From positions 3,903 to 67,902 of the forward strand of contig DIZI01000007.1 of NCBI GenBank assembly GCA_002427885.1: 64,000 nucleotides of DNA. The letters run 5' to 3'. The position numbers and the translations under genes are program-made. The notes beneath the pieces were generated by a model. It saw nothing but the letters and a program-made list of their open reading frames with translations. It searched no databases and was not told the DNA's origin. This document shows positions 16,910 through 24,464 of the stretch, piece after piece. The DNA comes from Paludibacter sp. UBA6032 (lineage in GTDB: Bacteria > Bacteroidota > Bacteroidia > Bacteroidales > Paludibacteraceae). Each line of letters begins with the position of its first letter. Position 1 is the stretch's first letter.

Positions 16910-17542
16910 TTACTCCGCTTTTATGCTGCATCCGATAGCCAGTGTAGTTGTCTGTGCAATGGGTTTGCCTGCAAGTAAATCATCCACGGCAGTTTCCACG
17001 TATTTGTGGCTTACATCATTTGCATTGGCATAATTATCGTCGATAGCTCCGATGTAACGGACAATGTTTTTCCCTTTTTCTTTCTGCAACACATATACAT
17101 GAGGTGTCTTGGTAGCTCCGTACTGTGGAAAGATTTTTTGTCCATCGTCGAACAAATAAGGGAAAGTAAAACCTTTTTCCTTCGCCCGTACCTGCATGGC
17201 CTCAAAACTGTCATCGGGAACCAGTTTCGGATCGTTGGGATTGATAGCAATAACAGGATAACCTTTGGCTGCATACTTATTGTTCAACGCTATGATGCGG
17301 TCCTGATACGCTTTTGCATAGGGACAGTGATTGCAGGTAAAAATAACAATATAGCCTTTGGCATTTTTGTAATCGGACAACGAAACCATTTTGTTATCCA
17401 CGTTTTTCAACTTAAAATCGGTAGCTGCATCGCCGATTTTGTAACCTTTATGTTCTGACGTATTTTCCATTTTTTTTGCATTTATCTGACCAATCATGGT
17501 CAGGATGATTATTAAACTTAGATAAAATCTATTCTTTCTCAT
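16910..17542 (-). CDS. Secreted thioredoxin-fold redoxin (AhpC/TSA-like)
   Basis: A signal peptide (residues 1-22, ending QINA) is followed by a redoxin domain (about 30-195). The active-site motif CNHC is preceded by VIF and followed by PYAKAYQDRI, and the region has IAINPNDP and a cis-Pro segment (KTPHVYVL). The family comprises periplasmic or membrane-facing thiol oxidoreductases of the peroxiredoxin/thioredoxin superfamily; the exact substrate is unknown. A late Cys (AIGCSIK) near the C-terminus might act as a resolving Cys. It lies 11 bp after the TlpA-like gene, so they form a two-gene operon and may pass electrons to each other. Confidence 0.85.
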   Translation of the reverse strand: MRKNRFYLSLIIILTMIGQINAKKMENTSEHKGYKIGDAATDFKLKNVDNKMVSLSDYKNAKGYIVIFTCNHCPYAKAYQDRIIALNNKYAAKGYPVIAINPNDPKLVPDDSFEAMQVRAKEKGFTFPYLFDDGQKIFPQYGATKTPHVYVLQKEKGKNIVRYIGAIDDNYANANDVSHKYVETAVDDLLAGKPIAQTTTLAIGCSIKAE

Positions 17543-17553
17543 ATCAATTTAAT

Positions 17554-18072
17554 TTACAGGTGTTTATTAATAATTTGTTCTAATTCATTCTTTTGTAGCC
17601 GACCTTCTTTGAATTCCAGTCTCTTCCCGTTCCGGTACAGGATAGTTGCAGGAATAGCTCCCGTCCATTTTGCATCTACCGCTGGAATCCATTCATTCAT
17701 TCGTTTGTTATCGTCCAGAATATAAACATCGACGTCAATATTATTTTTCAATAAAAACGCTTTCACCTTCGTATCCATTTCAGATGCCAGATCGAGGCTG
17801 ACCAATACCATTTTGAAACGGGGATCCTTGCTGTAATTCTTATTTACTTCCATAAATCCCGGTAATTCCTCCACACAGGGTTTACACCAGGTTGCCCAGA
17901 AGTTAACTACGTACAGTTTATTATCGTTTTTATGAATTATGGTCTTGAGTTCATCAAAGTTTACAGATTTCAGCATATGCTTTTGATTTGTGCCTGTGGT
18001 TTTCTTTTCGTTCGTTTTTGCAAAACCGGTCAGGCTTATTGCTGCCATTATAAGAATAAAAAGTTTTCTCAT
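17554..18072 (-). CDS. TlpA-like thioredoxin (periplasmic thiol-disulfide oxidoreductase)
   Basis: The N-terminus is a signal peptide (residues 1-18). The thioredoxin domain shows VNFWATWCKPCVEELPGF, the classic TlpA/ResA WCxxC motif, and a cis-Pro in GAIPATILYRNG near the end. Length of 172 residues is normal. The family reduces disulfides or apo-cytochromes outside the cytoplasm. It is the first gene of the pair with the redoxin at 16910. Promoter elements of the TAnnTTTG type were not found in its 5' region. Confidence 0.88.
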   Translation of the reverse strand: MRKLFILIMAAISLTGFAKTNEKKTTGTNQKHMLKSVNFDELKTIIHKNDNKLYVVNFWATWCKPCVEELPGFMEVNKNYSKDPRFKMVLVSLDLASEMDTKVKAFLLKNNIDVDVYILDDNKRMNEWIPAVDAKWTGAIPATILYRNGKRLEFKEGRLQKNELEQIINKHL

Positions 18073-18227
18073 CGTGTCGTTTTGGAGTTTGAAACAGTTT
18101 AAGGTCTCATTATGTTTGGAAAGGGTCTATGATAATTCAGATTCCGGTACGATTTTAGAAACTATTTGGGATTAGAGCCTGAAAATTTAGCTTTGTTGAT
18201 TAATTGGAAGCGTGCGGATGAAAAAAT

Positions 18228-18261
18228 GCGAACCGCTTGGAGTGGTTCGCGTTATTTTTTT
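18228..18261. terminator. Bidirectional terminator hairpin
   Basis: GCGAACC and GGTTCGC arms (extended by weaker pairs) are flanked by A6 on the left and T7 on the right, so it can work on both strands. It lies in the 323-bp gap 18073-18395, downstream of the minus-strand gene ending at 18396. Apart from the palindrome at 18306 the gap shows no gene. Confidence 0.75.
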
Positions 18262-18305
18262 GCAGTTAGATCTGCTATACTAAATTAAAACAAATAATTC
18301 AAACC

Positions 18306-18332
18306 ATCCCGATAGTCCAGATAGTTATCGGG
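18306..18332. repeat. Intergenic palindrome, copy 3 (interrupted)
   Basis: TCCCGATAG, a six-base spacer (TCCAGA), then TAGTTATCGGGA: the same palindrome arms as the 16885 copy separated by an insertion. Confidence 0.7.
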
Positions 18333-18395
18333 AACACATTAGGACACGATAGAGAAATACCGAAGGGTATTTCAAGAATATAAACTAAAATCAGA

Positions 18396-19031
18396 TTATT
18401 TTTTAAACCTCCACCCTACTCTGAATTCGGCTGAAGTTGCTAACCAGTTGGAGTATGAATATTGTCGTTGATTAATACTGACTGAAGCCTGCAAACCGAA
18501 TTTACTGATATAACTAAGCCCTATCGGAATTTGAACAAATGAAAGTCCGCTATTTGACCCAACCAGTAAACCGACAAAAGGTGTAATGGCTCTATGACTG
18601 CGATTTGAATTCAGATGAAAACGGCTTCCAAGCGAGTAAGTATATCCGTTTTGAAAATTAGACCCCAGATTAAGTTCCATATCAATCTGAGGTAGTAAAA
18701 AGTAATCGACTGTAGTGGTAAATATACCGCCTTCTACATCCAAATCCAATGCCATACCTGCACTGACACCAAATGCTCTGTTTTTCCTTGGATTATCGTA
18801 ACCCATATTATCTACAGTTCCGTTCCGGTATTCAATCTTGAGGATATTAGCTGTTTTCATCCCAAAAACGGGTCCATCGGCAAAACTGTTTAATGTGTAT
18901 TTTACTTGCCGGTCATTTTTTTCCAAAATACGTACATCCAGTTTCTTTTTGTCGTTGGTAACGATGGTATCCTGACCGAAAGCAGCTTGTAGCATACATC
19001 CAAAAAGGAAAATAATGATTGTTTTTTTCAT
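18396..19031 (-). CDS. Hypothetical secreted protein, probable outer-membrane beta-barrel
   Basis: A signal peptide (residues 1-19, ending AAFGQ) leads to a short region typical of Bacteroidota envelope proteins (DTIVTNDKKKLDVRILEKND, then a segment like VKYTLNSF.DGP). The second half (about 85-211) is built of alternating hydrophobic/polar strands with glycines and ends in an aromatic-basic strand (FRVGWRFKK), as in small barrels. No enzyme motif is visible and I do not recognise a specific family. It is a single gene on the minus strand; a TATCTTTA box about 180 bp upstream (19207-19214) could be its promoter. Confidence 0.7.
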   Translation of the reverse strand: MKKTIIIFLFGCMLQAAFGQDTIVTNDKKKLDVRILEKNDRQVKYTLNSFADGPVFGMKTANILKIEYRNGTVDNMGYDNPRKNRAFGVSAGMALDLDVEGGIFTTTVDYFLLPQIDMELNLGSNFQNGYTYSLGSRFHLNSNRSHRAITPFVGLLVGSNSGLSFVQIPIGLSYISKFGLQASVSINQRQYSYSNWLATSAEFRVGWRFKK

Positions 19032-19583
19032 AGGATTTTATTGGTTTTTATATTAACATTTATTCAGTAACCTGACGTCATAGACAGGGAAGTTTTGTAA
19101 TTTTAATAAGTGTATGATATTCAGCTAATACACTTTTAAACATTGATATAGACACAAAATCAATGATTATAAAACGAAAATTGAATTATCATTTGAAAAT
19201 CGGGGGTAAAGATAAGAAATGTTACTAAATTAACAAGCTTATTATATTTAAAAAATGACCGATAATCGAATAAACTAAATGAATTCAATTTCGCAGATAA
19301 AAAATGAATAAAATAAACATGCTAATTCCATTATTTTTTATAATTTAGCAGCGGAAATCAATTTAATAACGATTCTATCACCTGTTATGCAATATTCATC
19401 CAAATATCGTGGCAATATTCTCCACAAATCCGGTAAAGGTTTGTACGAGTGTTGGATGATTTGATATATACAGCCCACCAGTCCACTCCAAAGGGACACT
19501 TTTGTAGCCTGCAAAAACAGTATCTTTCTGTCATTTGTTTAGTTATTCTTCCAATTGTACATTTTTCATTTGCACATTAGTCT
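19032..19583. other. 552-bp gene-free stretch
   Basis: No convincing coding frame. The left part is very AT-rich. The right part (about 19390-19530) is less AT-rich and could be the remains of a gene or a leader. A TATCTTTC box at 19521-19528, with a TTTG at 19501, may form a weak promoter for the activase at 19584, but the 16-bp spacing is short. Confidence 0.5.
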
Positions 19584-20378
19584 ATGGGTATTATATTTGA
19601 TATCAAACGTTTTGCCGTACACGATGGTCCGGGAATACGAACAACGGTTTTCATGAAAGGCTGTCCGCTCGGCTGTGTGTGGTGTCATAATCCCGAAAGC
19701 ATTGATTCGGCCATAAAAACGGTTGCGAAAACGGTTTACATTGGCAAGAAAAAATTTACCGAAGATGAAACTGTCGGACGTGAGATGACAGTGGAAGAAG
19801 TGATGACAGAATTACGGAAAGAAAAGGTTTTTATGGAAGAATCCGGTGGTGGAGTAACATTTTCAGGAGGCGAACCTTTATTTCAATCCGAATTTCTGAC
19901 AGAAATGCTGGAAGCCTGTCAAAAGGAAAACATGCATACAACAGTAGATACATGCGGATTTGCCAAATGGGATGTTTTGGAAAAGGTGGCACGACGTACC
20001 GATTTGTTTTTATATGATCTGAAATTAATGGACAATAATTTGCATAAAAGCTACACGAAAGTTTCGAATAATATTATTCTTGAAAATCTTTCCGCTTTAT
20101 TGAAAACGGGCAAAAGAGTAAGGATACGCATCCCGCTAATTCCGGGTATCAGTTTTACCGGAAACAATATCAGCGAAACAATTGTTTTTCTTAGTAAACT
20201 GAATGATCCGGTTGAAGGTATTGATCTGCTTCCCTATCATAATACGGCAGCGCATAAATATAAAAGGTTCGGAATCGACAATAAATTAAACGGACTGAAA
20301 ACGGTTAATAAAGTGGAACTTTCCGAAGTTATACGTAGCTTTGAAGAAGCCGGGTTTGAAGTAAAAATCGGCGGATAA
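19584..20378 (+). CDS. Glycyl radical enzyme activase (radical SAM)
   Basis: A 264-residue radical SAM protein that would use a 4Fe-4S cluster and S-adenosylmethionine to place the glycyl radical on the enzyme encoded next door. The N-terminus is typical (GIIFDIKRFAVHDGPGIRTT). The cluster motif CPLGCVWCHNPES has the CxxxCxxC spacing. SGGEPLFQ is the SAM-contacting motif, and YDLKLMD and RIPLIPGI are family segments. No extra Cys-rich ferredoxin-type insert follows the cluster motif, so it has the compact PflA-like form rather than the form with extra clusters. The partner starts about 150 bp downstream. Confidence 0.92.
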   Translation: MGIIFDIKRFAVHDGPGIRTTVFMKGCPLGCVWCHNPESIDSAIKTVAKTVYIGKKKFTEDETVGREMTVEEVMTELRKEKVFMEESGGGVTFSGGEPLFQSEFLTEMLEACQKENMHTTVDTCGFAKWDVLEKVARRTDLFLYDLKLMDNNLHKSYTKVSNNIILENLSALLKTGKRVRIRIPLIPGISFTGNNISETIVFLSKLNDPVEGIDLLPYHNTAAHKYKRFGIDNKLNGLKTVNKVELSEVIRSFEEAGFEVKIGG

Positions 20379-20391
20379 CCCCTAACCCCTA

Positions 20392-20410
20392 TCCCGATAG
20401 CTATCGTGGA
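20392..20410. repeat. Intergenic palindrome, copy 4 (degenerate)
   Basis: TCCCGATAGCTATCGTGGA: the palindrome with one inserted base, between the activase and the glycyl radical enzyme. Confidence 0.6.
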
Positions 20411-20524
20411 GGGAACCGGGTTACTTTCGCCTTTGAATATTCTGATTTTAAACATATTAAAAACAATACTAATTTAGTTCCCTGCAATTTATCCAGCTTG
20501 CGGAAGGGGCCAAAGGTAAATATA

Positions 20525-22888
20525 ATGACTGAACGAATACAACAATTACGTGAACAGAGCCTTAACGCCATAAACAGAATTTCGGCGGAAAGAGCCTTAT
20601 TAATAACCGAATTTTACCAAAACAACCTGGCTTTTGGTGATTCGGTACCGGTACAACGTGCCAGATCATTCGAATACATTCTGGCAATGAAAAGCATTTG
20701 TATTAACGATATGGAATTAATAGTGGGTGAACGGGGACCGGCTCCGAAAGCAACACCAACTTATCCCGAAATTACGGTGCATTCCATGCAGGATCTGGAA
20801 ATCCTGCATACGCGCGAAAAAGTCTGGTTTCGTGTTGATGATGAAACACGCAATGCCTTTGAAGAAACCATCATCCCATTCTGGAGCGGACGTTCGAATC
20901 GTGACCGGGTGATGAAAACAATGTCCTCTGACTGGCATAACGCTTACGATGCAGGTATATTCACGGAATTTATGGAACAGCGTGCCCCGGGACATACCGT
21001 GGCCGGATATAAAATCTATCAAAAGGGAATGATTGATATTTTGCTTGATATTGAAACGAGTGTAAATTCCCTGGATTGGATAAATGATCCGCTGGCTTTC
21101 GATAAAATGGAAGAACTGAAAGCTATGAAGATAGCAGCGGAAGCCATAATCATGTTTGCTGTTCGTCATGCACAGAAATTAGAAATGCTGGCAAAAGCCG
21201 AAAGTGATGAAACCCGTAAAAAGGAATTGGTTGAAATGGCACGTATCTGTCGGCGTGTTCCTGCCAATGCACCCGAAACATTTCACGAAGTATTGCAACA
21301 TTACTGGTTTATACATTTGGGTGTGGTAACCGAACTGAATCCCTGGGACTCCTTTAATCCCGGACGACTCGATCAACATTTATATCCTTTCTATAAAGCC
21401 GAAACGGAAGCCGGAACATTGACCCGTGAAAAGGCGGTGGAACTCTTACAATCGTTCTGGATAAAGTTCAACAATCATCCTTCACCTCCCAAAGTGGGCA
21501 TTACAGCCCTTGAAAGTAATACCTATACCGATTTTTCACTGATTAATCTGGGTGGCCTTACGCCTGAAGGACTGGACGCCGTTAATGAAATGACCTTTAT
21601 CCTGCTTGATGTCATTGAAGAAATGCGTTTGCTTCAACCCAGTTCCATGGTGCAGTTAAGCCGGTTGAATCCCGATGCATTCATCGACCGGGCGGTAAAA
21701 ATCACTAAAACCGGATTCGGACAACCGTCCATCTTCAATACCGATGCCATTATTCAGGAATTACTGAATCAGGGTAAAGATCTTGTAGATGCCCGTAACG
21801 GTGGAGCCAGCGGTTGTGTGGAGTCGGGAGCATTCGGAACCGAAAGTTATATCCTGAGCGGTTATTTTAATTTGCCCAAAATACTGGAAATTACCCTGCA
21901 CGATGGTTTTGACACCCGTTCGAAAAAACAAATAGGAATTCATACAGGTAAAACTGAAGATTTCAACAGCTATGCCGATTTGCTGGCTGCTTTCAAAGCA
22001 CAGGTGGAACATTTTGTAAATATCAAAATAAAAGGAAGCAACGCCATCGAGAAAATATTCATGACCTTTATGCCAACGCCTTTCCTGTCGCTGATTATTG
22101 ATGATTGTGTAGCAAAGGGTATGGATTATATAAACGGTGGTGCCCGTTACAATACCAACTATATTCAGGGTGTGGGCATGGGAACGGTAACCGATTCGCT
22201 TACTTCGCTGAAGAAACTGGTATTTGAAGATCGGGCTATTTCATTGCCTGACTTCGTCAAAGTTCTCGAAAGCAATTTTGTAAACAACGATGATTTATTG
22301 TACCGAATTCTTTACAAAACGCCTAAATATGGAAACGATGATGATGCAGCCGATGCACAACTCGTGGAAGTATTTGATATTTATTACGATGCCGTCAACG
22401 GACATACAAGTCCGCGCGGTGCGGCTTACCGGATAAATCTCTTGCCAACGACCTGCCATGTTTATTTTGGCAGTGTCATGCATGCCGGACCCGATGGACG
22501 TAAAGCAGGAATGCCTGTTTCCGAAGGCATATCACCAGTTCAGGGTTCCGATCGCAAGGGACCGACATCGGTTATTAAATCGGCAGCTAAAATTGATCAT
22601 TTACATACAGGCGGAACCTTACTGAACCAGAAATTCAGTCCGAATTTCTTTGAAGATGAACCAGCCATTCGTAAAGTATCGGGGTTAATACGCGGTTATT
22701 TCCGTTTAAACGGTCATCATATCCAGTTCAATGTGGTTGATGCGGCTACTTTACTTGATGCGCAAAAACATCCCGAAAAACATCGGGATCTGATTGTACG
22801 AGTAGCCGGTTACAGCGATTATTTTAATGATCTGGGGGTTGATTTGCAGAATGAAATTATTAACCGGACGGAACACGAGGCAATGTAA
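20525..22888 (+). CDS. Glycyl radical enzyme, GCVE class (possible trans-4-hydroxy-L-proline dehydratase)
   Basis: A 787-residue glycyl radical enzyme. The active-site Cys is Cys431 in GGASGCVESGAFG. The C-terminal radical loop is VRVAGYSDYF with Gly762. The GCVE motif places it with dehydratases and C-N/C-C lyases of the glycerol-dehydratase type, not with pyruvate formate-lyase (which has paired Cys). Words around the active site (GAFGTESYILSGYFNLPKI) remind me of hydroxyproline dehydratase HypD; this is an inference. The neighbours (activase upstream, Xaa-Pro aminopeptidase 61 bp downstream) fit use of proline-rich peptides. ATG at 20525 is chosen over a TTG at 20498 because the extra nine residues look non-family. 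The radical is oxygen-sensitive, which implies an anaerobe. Confidence 0.88.
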   Translation: MTERIQQLREQSLNAINRISAERALLITEFYQNNLAFGDSVPVQRARSFEYILAMKSICINDMELIVGERGPAPKATPTYPEITVHSMQDLEILHTREKVWFRVDDETRNAFEETIIPFWSGRSNRDRVMKTMSSDWHNAYDAGIFTEFMEQRAPGHTVAGYKIYQKGMIDILLDIETSVNSLDWINDPLAFDKMEELKAMKIAAEAIIMFAVRHAQKLEMLAKAESDETRKKELVEMARICRRVPANAPETFHEVLQHYWFIHLGVVTELNPWDSFNPGRLDQHLYPFYKAETEAGTLTREKAVELLQSFWIKFNNHPSPPKVGITALESNTYTDFSLINLGGLTPEGLDAVNEMTFILLDVIEEMRLLQPSSMVQLSRLNPDAFIDRAVKITKTGFGQPSIFNTDAIIQELLNQGKDLVDARNGGASGCVESGAFGTESYILSGYFNLPKILEITLHDGFDTRSKKQIGIHTGKTEDFNSYADLLAAFKAQVEHFVNIKIKGSNAIEKIFMTFMPTPFLSLIIDDCVAKGMDYINGGARYNTNYIQGVGMGTVTDSLTSLKKLVFEDRAISLPDFVKVLESNFVNNDDLLYRILYKTPKYGNDDDAADAQLVEVFDIYYDAVNGHTSPRGAAYRINLLPTTCHVYFGSVMHAGPDGRKAGMPVSEGISPVQGSDRKGPTSVIKSAAKIDHLHTGGTLLNQKFSPNFFEDEPAIRKVSGLIRGYFRLNGHHIQFNVVDAATLLDAQKHPEKHRDLIVRVAGYSDYFNDLGVDLQNEIINRTEHEAM

Positions 22889-22893
22889 TTTAA

Positions 22894-22923
22894 TCATTTA
22901 CAATTGATTCATTTACAATTGAT
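22894..22923. repeat. Two perfect tandem copies of TCATTTACAATTGAT
   Basis: A 15-bp unit repeated head-to-tail in the gap between the glycyl radical enzyme and the aminopeptidase. Probably slippage-derived; no function evident. Confidence 0.8.
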
Positions 22924-22949
22924 AAACAGCCAACTAACAACATATAATT

Positions 22950-24338
22950 ATGTTCAACAAAGATACTTACATACAACGCCGCAAAACGCTGACAGAAAAA
23001 ATCGGTTCGGGTTTGATATTACTGCTCGGGAACAACGAGAGTTCCATGAATTATACAGATAATACCTATCATTTCAGGCAGGATAGTAGTTTTCTGTATT
23101 ATTTCGGGATTGATTTCCCCGGTCTGGCAGCTGTAATTGATGTGGATAACCGGCAGGAAATAATATTCGGGAATGATTATACCATTGACGATATCGTTTG
23201 GATGGGGCCTCAACCAACCATTACCGAAAGAGTTTCATTGGGTGGTATAAACAAATCCTTACCGGTTTCGGAATTACCAAAGATGCTTCACGAAGCTCAA
23301 AAAAAAGGACGTGAAGTACATTTTTTACCGCCTTATCGTCCTGAAAACAAACTTAAATTGCAACAATTGCTCTTTCTGCATCCCGAAGTTATCCAAACGA
23401 AAGCATCATTAAAACTTATTCGTGCGGTAGTAAGCCAACGCGAAATAAAATCTGACGAAGAAATCATTGAAATTGAAAAAGCAGTGGATTTGACGGTTGA
23501 TATGCATGTCGCTGCAATGCAATTTGTTCGTCCGGGCATGACGGAAGCTCAGGTTGCTGCCAGAGTATATGAAATTGCACTAGCCGCCAACAGTGAAATC
23601 TCTTTTCCCATCATCGCAACAAAAAACGGACAAACTTTACACAATCATTATCATGGAAATGGATTGAAAAGCGGAGATCTTTTCCTTCTTGATGCCGGAG
23701 CGGAGATTGAAAGTCATTATGCCGGCGATTTATCGAGTACTTTTCCGGTGGATGCCACCTTTAGCCCGCAACAAAAATTAATTTACGAAATTAGTCTTCA
23801 GGCTCATCAGGCAGCTATCGATGCCCTGACATTGAATGCACCTTTCCGTAATGCACATTTGGCGGCCTGTCGTTCCATTGCCGGAAATATGAAAGAACTG
23901 GGCTTAATGAAAGGCAATATTGATGATGCAGTAGCTCAGGGTGCACATGCGCTTTTCCTGCCTTGCGGAACCGGACACATGATGGGACTCGACGTACATG
24001 ATATGGAAGATTTAGGCGAAGTGTGGGTTGGTTACGATGGCGAACCGAAAAGTACACAGTTTGGGTTGAAATCGCTACGTTTTGCCAAAGCCCTGAAACC
24101 CGGACATGTTTTTACCATCGAACCCGGCATCTATTTTATCCCAGAGCTAATGGATAAATGGCAATCGGAAGGACATTTGAATGATTTCTTTAACTGGACC
24201 GAAATAGAAAAGTACCGTAACTTTGGCGGTATTCGCAACGAAGAAGATTATATGATGACCGAAAACGGTGCACGCCGATTGGGAACGAAAGTAAAACCCA
24301 AAACGGTGGAGGAAGTGGAAGCGGTACGGAAATCGTAA
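22950..24338 (+). CDS. pepP: Xaa-Pro aminopeptidase (M24B)
   Basis: A cytoplasmic metallopeptidase that removes the residue before a proline at peptide N-termini. An AMP_N domain (about 1-140; starts MFNKDTYIQRR, with DSSFLYYFGIDFPGLAAVID) is followed by the pita-bread catalytic domain. All five metal ligands are present: Asp248 (LLDAGAE), Asp260 (YAGDLSSTF), His343 (GTGHMMGLDVHD), Glu391 (TIEPGIYF) and Glu431 (GGIRNEEDYM). Length of 462 residues is normal. It lies 61 bp behind the glycyl radical enzyme and is likely cotranscribed. A bidirectional terminator separates it from the convergent DPP IV gene. Confidence 0.93.
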   Translation: MFNKDTYIQRRKTLTEKIGSGLILLLGNNESSMNYTDNTYHFRQDSSFLYYFGIDFPGLAAVIDVDNRQEIIFGNDYTIDDIVWMGPQPTITERVSLGGINKSLPVSELPKMLHEAQKKGREVHFLPPYRPENKLKLQQLLFLHPEVIQTKASLKLIRAVVSQREIKSDEEIIEIEKAVDLTVDMHVAAMQFVRPGMTEAQVAARVYEIALAANSEISFPIIATKNGQTLHNHYHGNGLKSGDLFLLDAGAEIESHYAGDLSSTFPVDATFSPQQKLIYEISLQAHQAAIDALTLNAPFRNAHLAACRSIAGNMKELGLMKGNIDDAVAQGAHALFLPCGTGHMMGLDVHDMEDLGEVWVGYDGEPKSTQFGLKSLRFAKALKPGHVFTIEPGIYFIPELMDKWQSEGHLNDFFNWTEIEKYRNFGGIRNEEDYMMTENGARRLGTKVKPKTVEEVEAVRKS

Positions 24339-24376
24339 TTTTTCAGAACGCAATACTGATAGCAATTGGAAACAAT

Positions 24377-24413
24377 AACAAAAAGCAGAGCCAATGAGGT
24401 TCTGCTTTTTGTT
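24377..24413. terminator. Bidirectional terminator between convergent genes
   Basis: Arms AACAAAAAGCAGA / TCTGCTTTTTGTT with an 11-base loop; A and T tracts on both sides serve the aminopeptidase (plus) and DPP IV (minus). Confidence 0.88.
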
Positions 24414-24464
24414 TGCTTCTAAGTCCAAAGGAGTTAATTTACCGGTAAACTTCTTGAAATAAGA

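Noticed and set aside
17006..17458. A 150-residue open frame on the plus strand opposite the redoxin gene
   Set aside because: It lies wholly within a well-supported gene on the other strand, shows no family words, and has composition expected of an antisense shadow.
12442..20410. Insertion sequence ends at the palindromes
   Set aside because: No transposase frame, target duplications or paired orientation are found around any copy.
20717..21169. A 150-residue minus-strand frame inside the glycyl radical enzyme
   Set aside because: It is an antisense shadow of a gene with clear active-site motifs; the translation is rich in His/Cys as expected for antisense.
20525..22888. Pyruvate formate-lyase
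   Set aside because: The active site has a single Cys in GCVE, not the double Cys of pyruvate formate-lyase.
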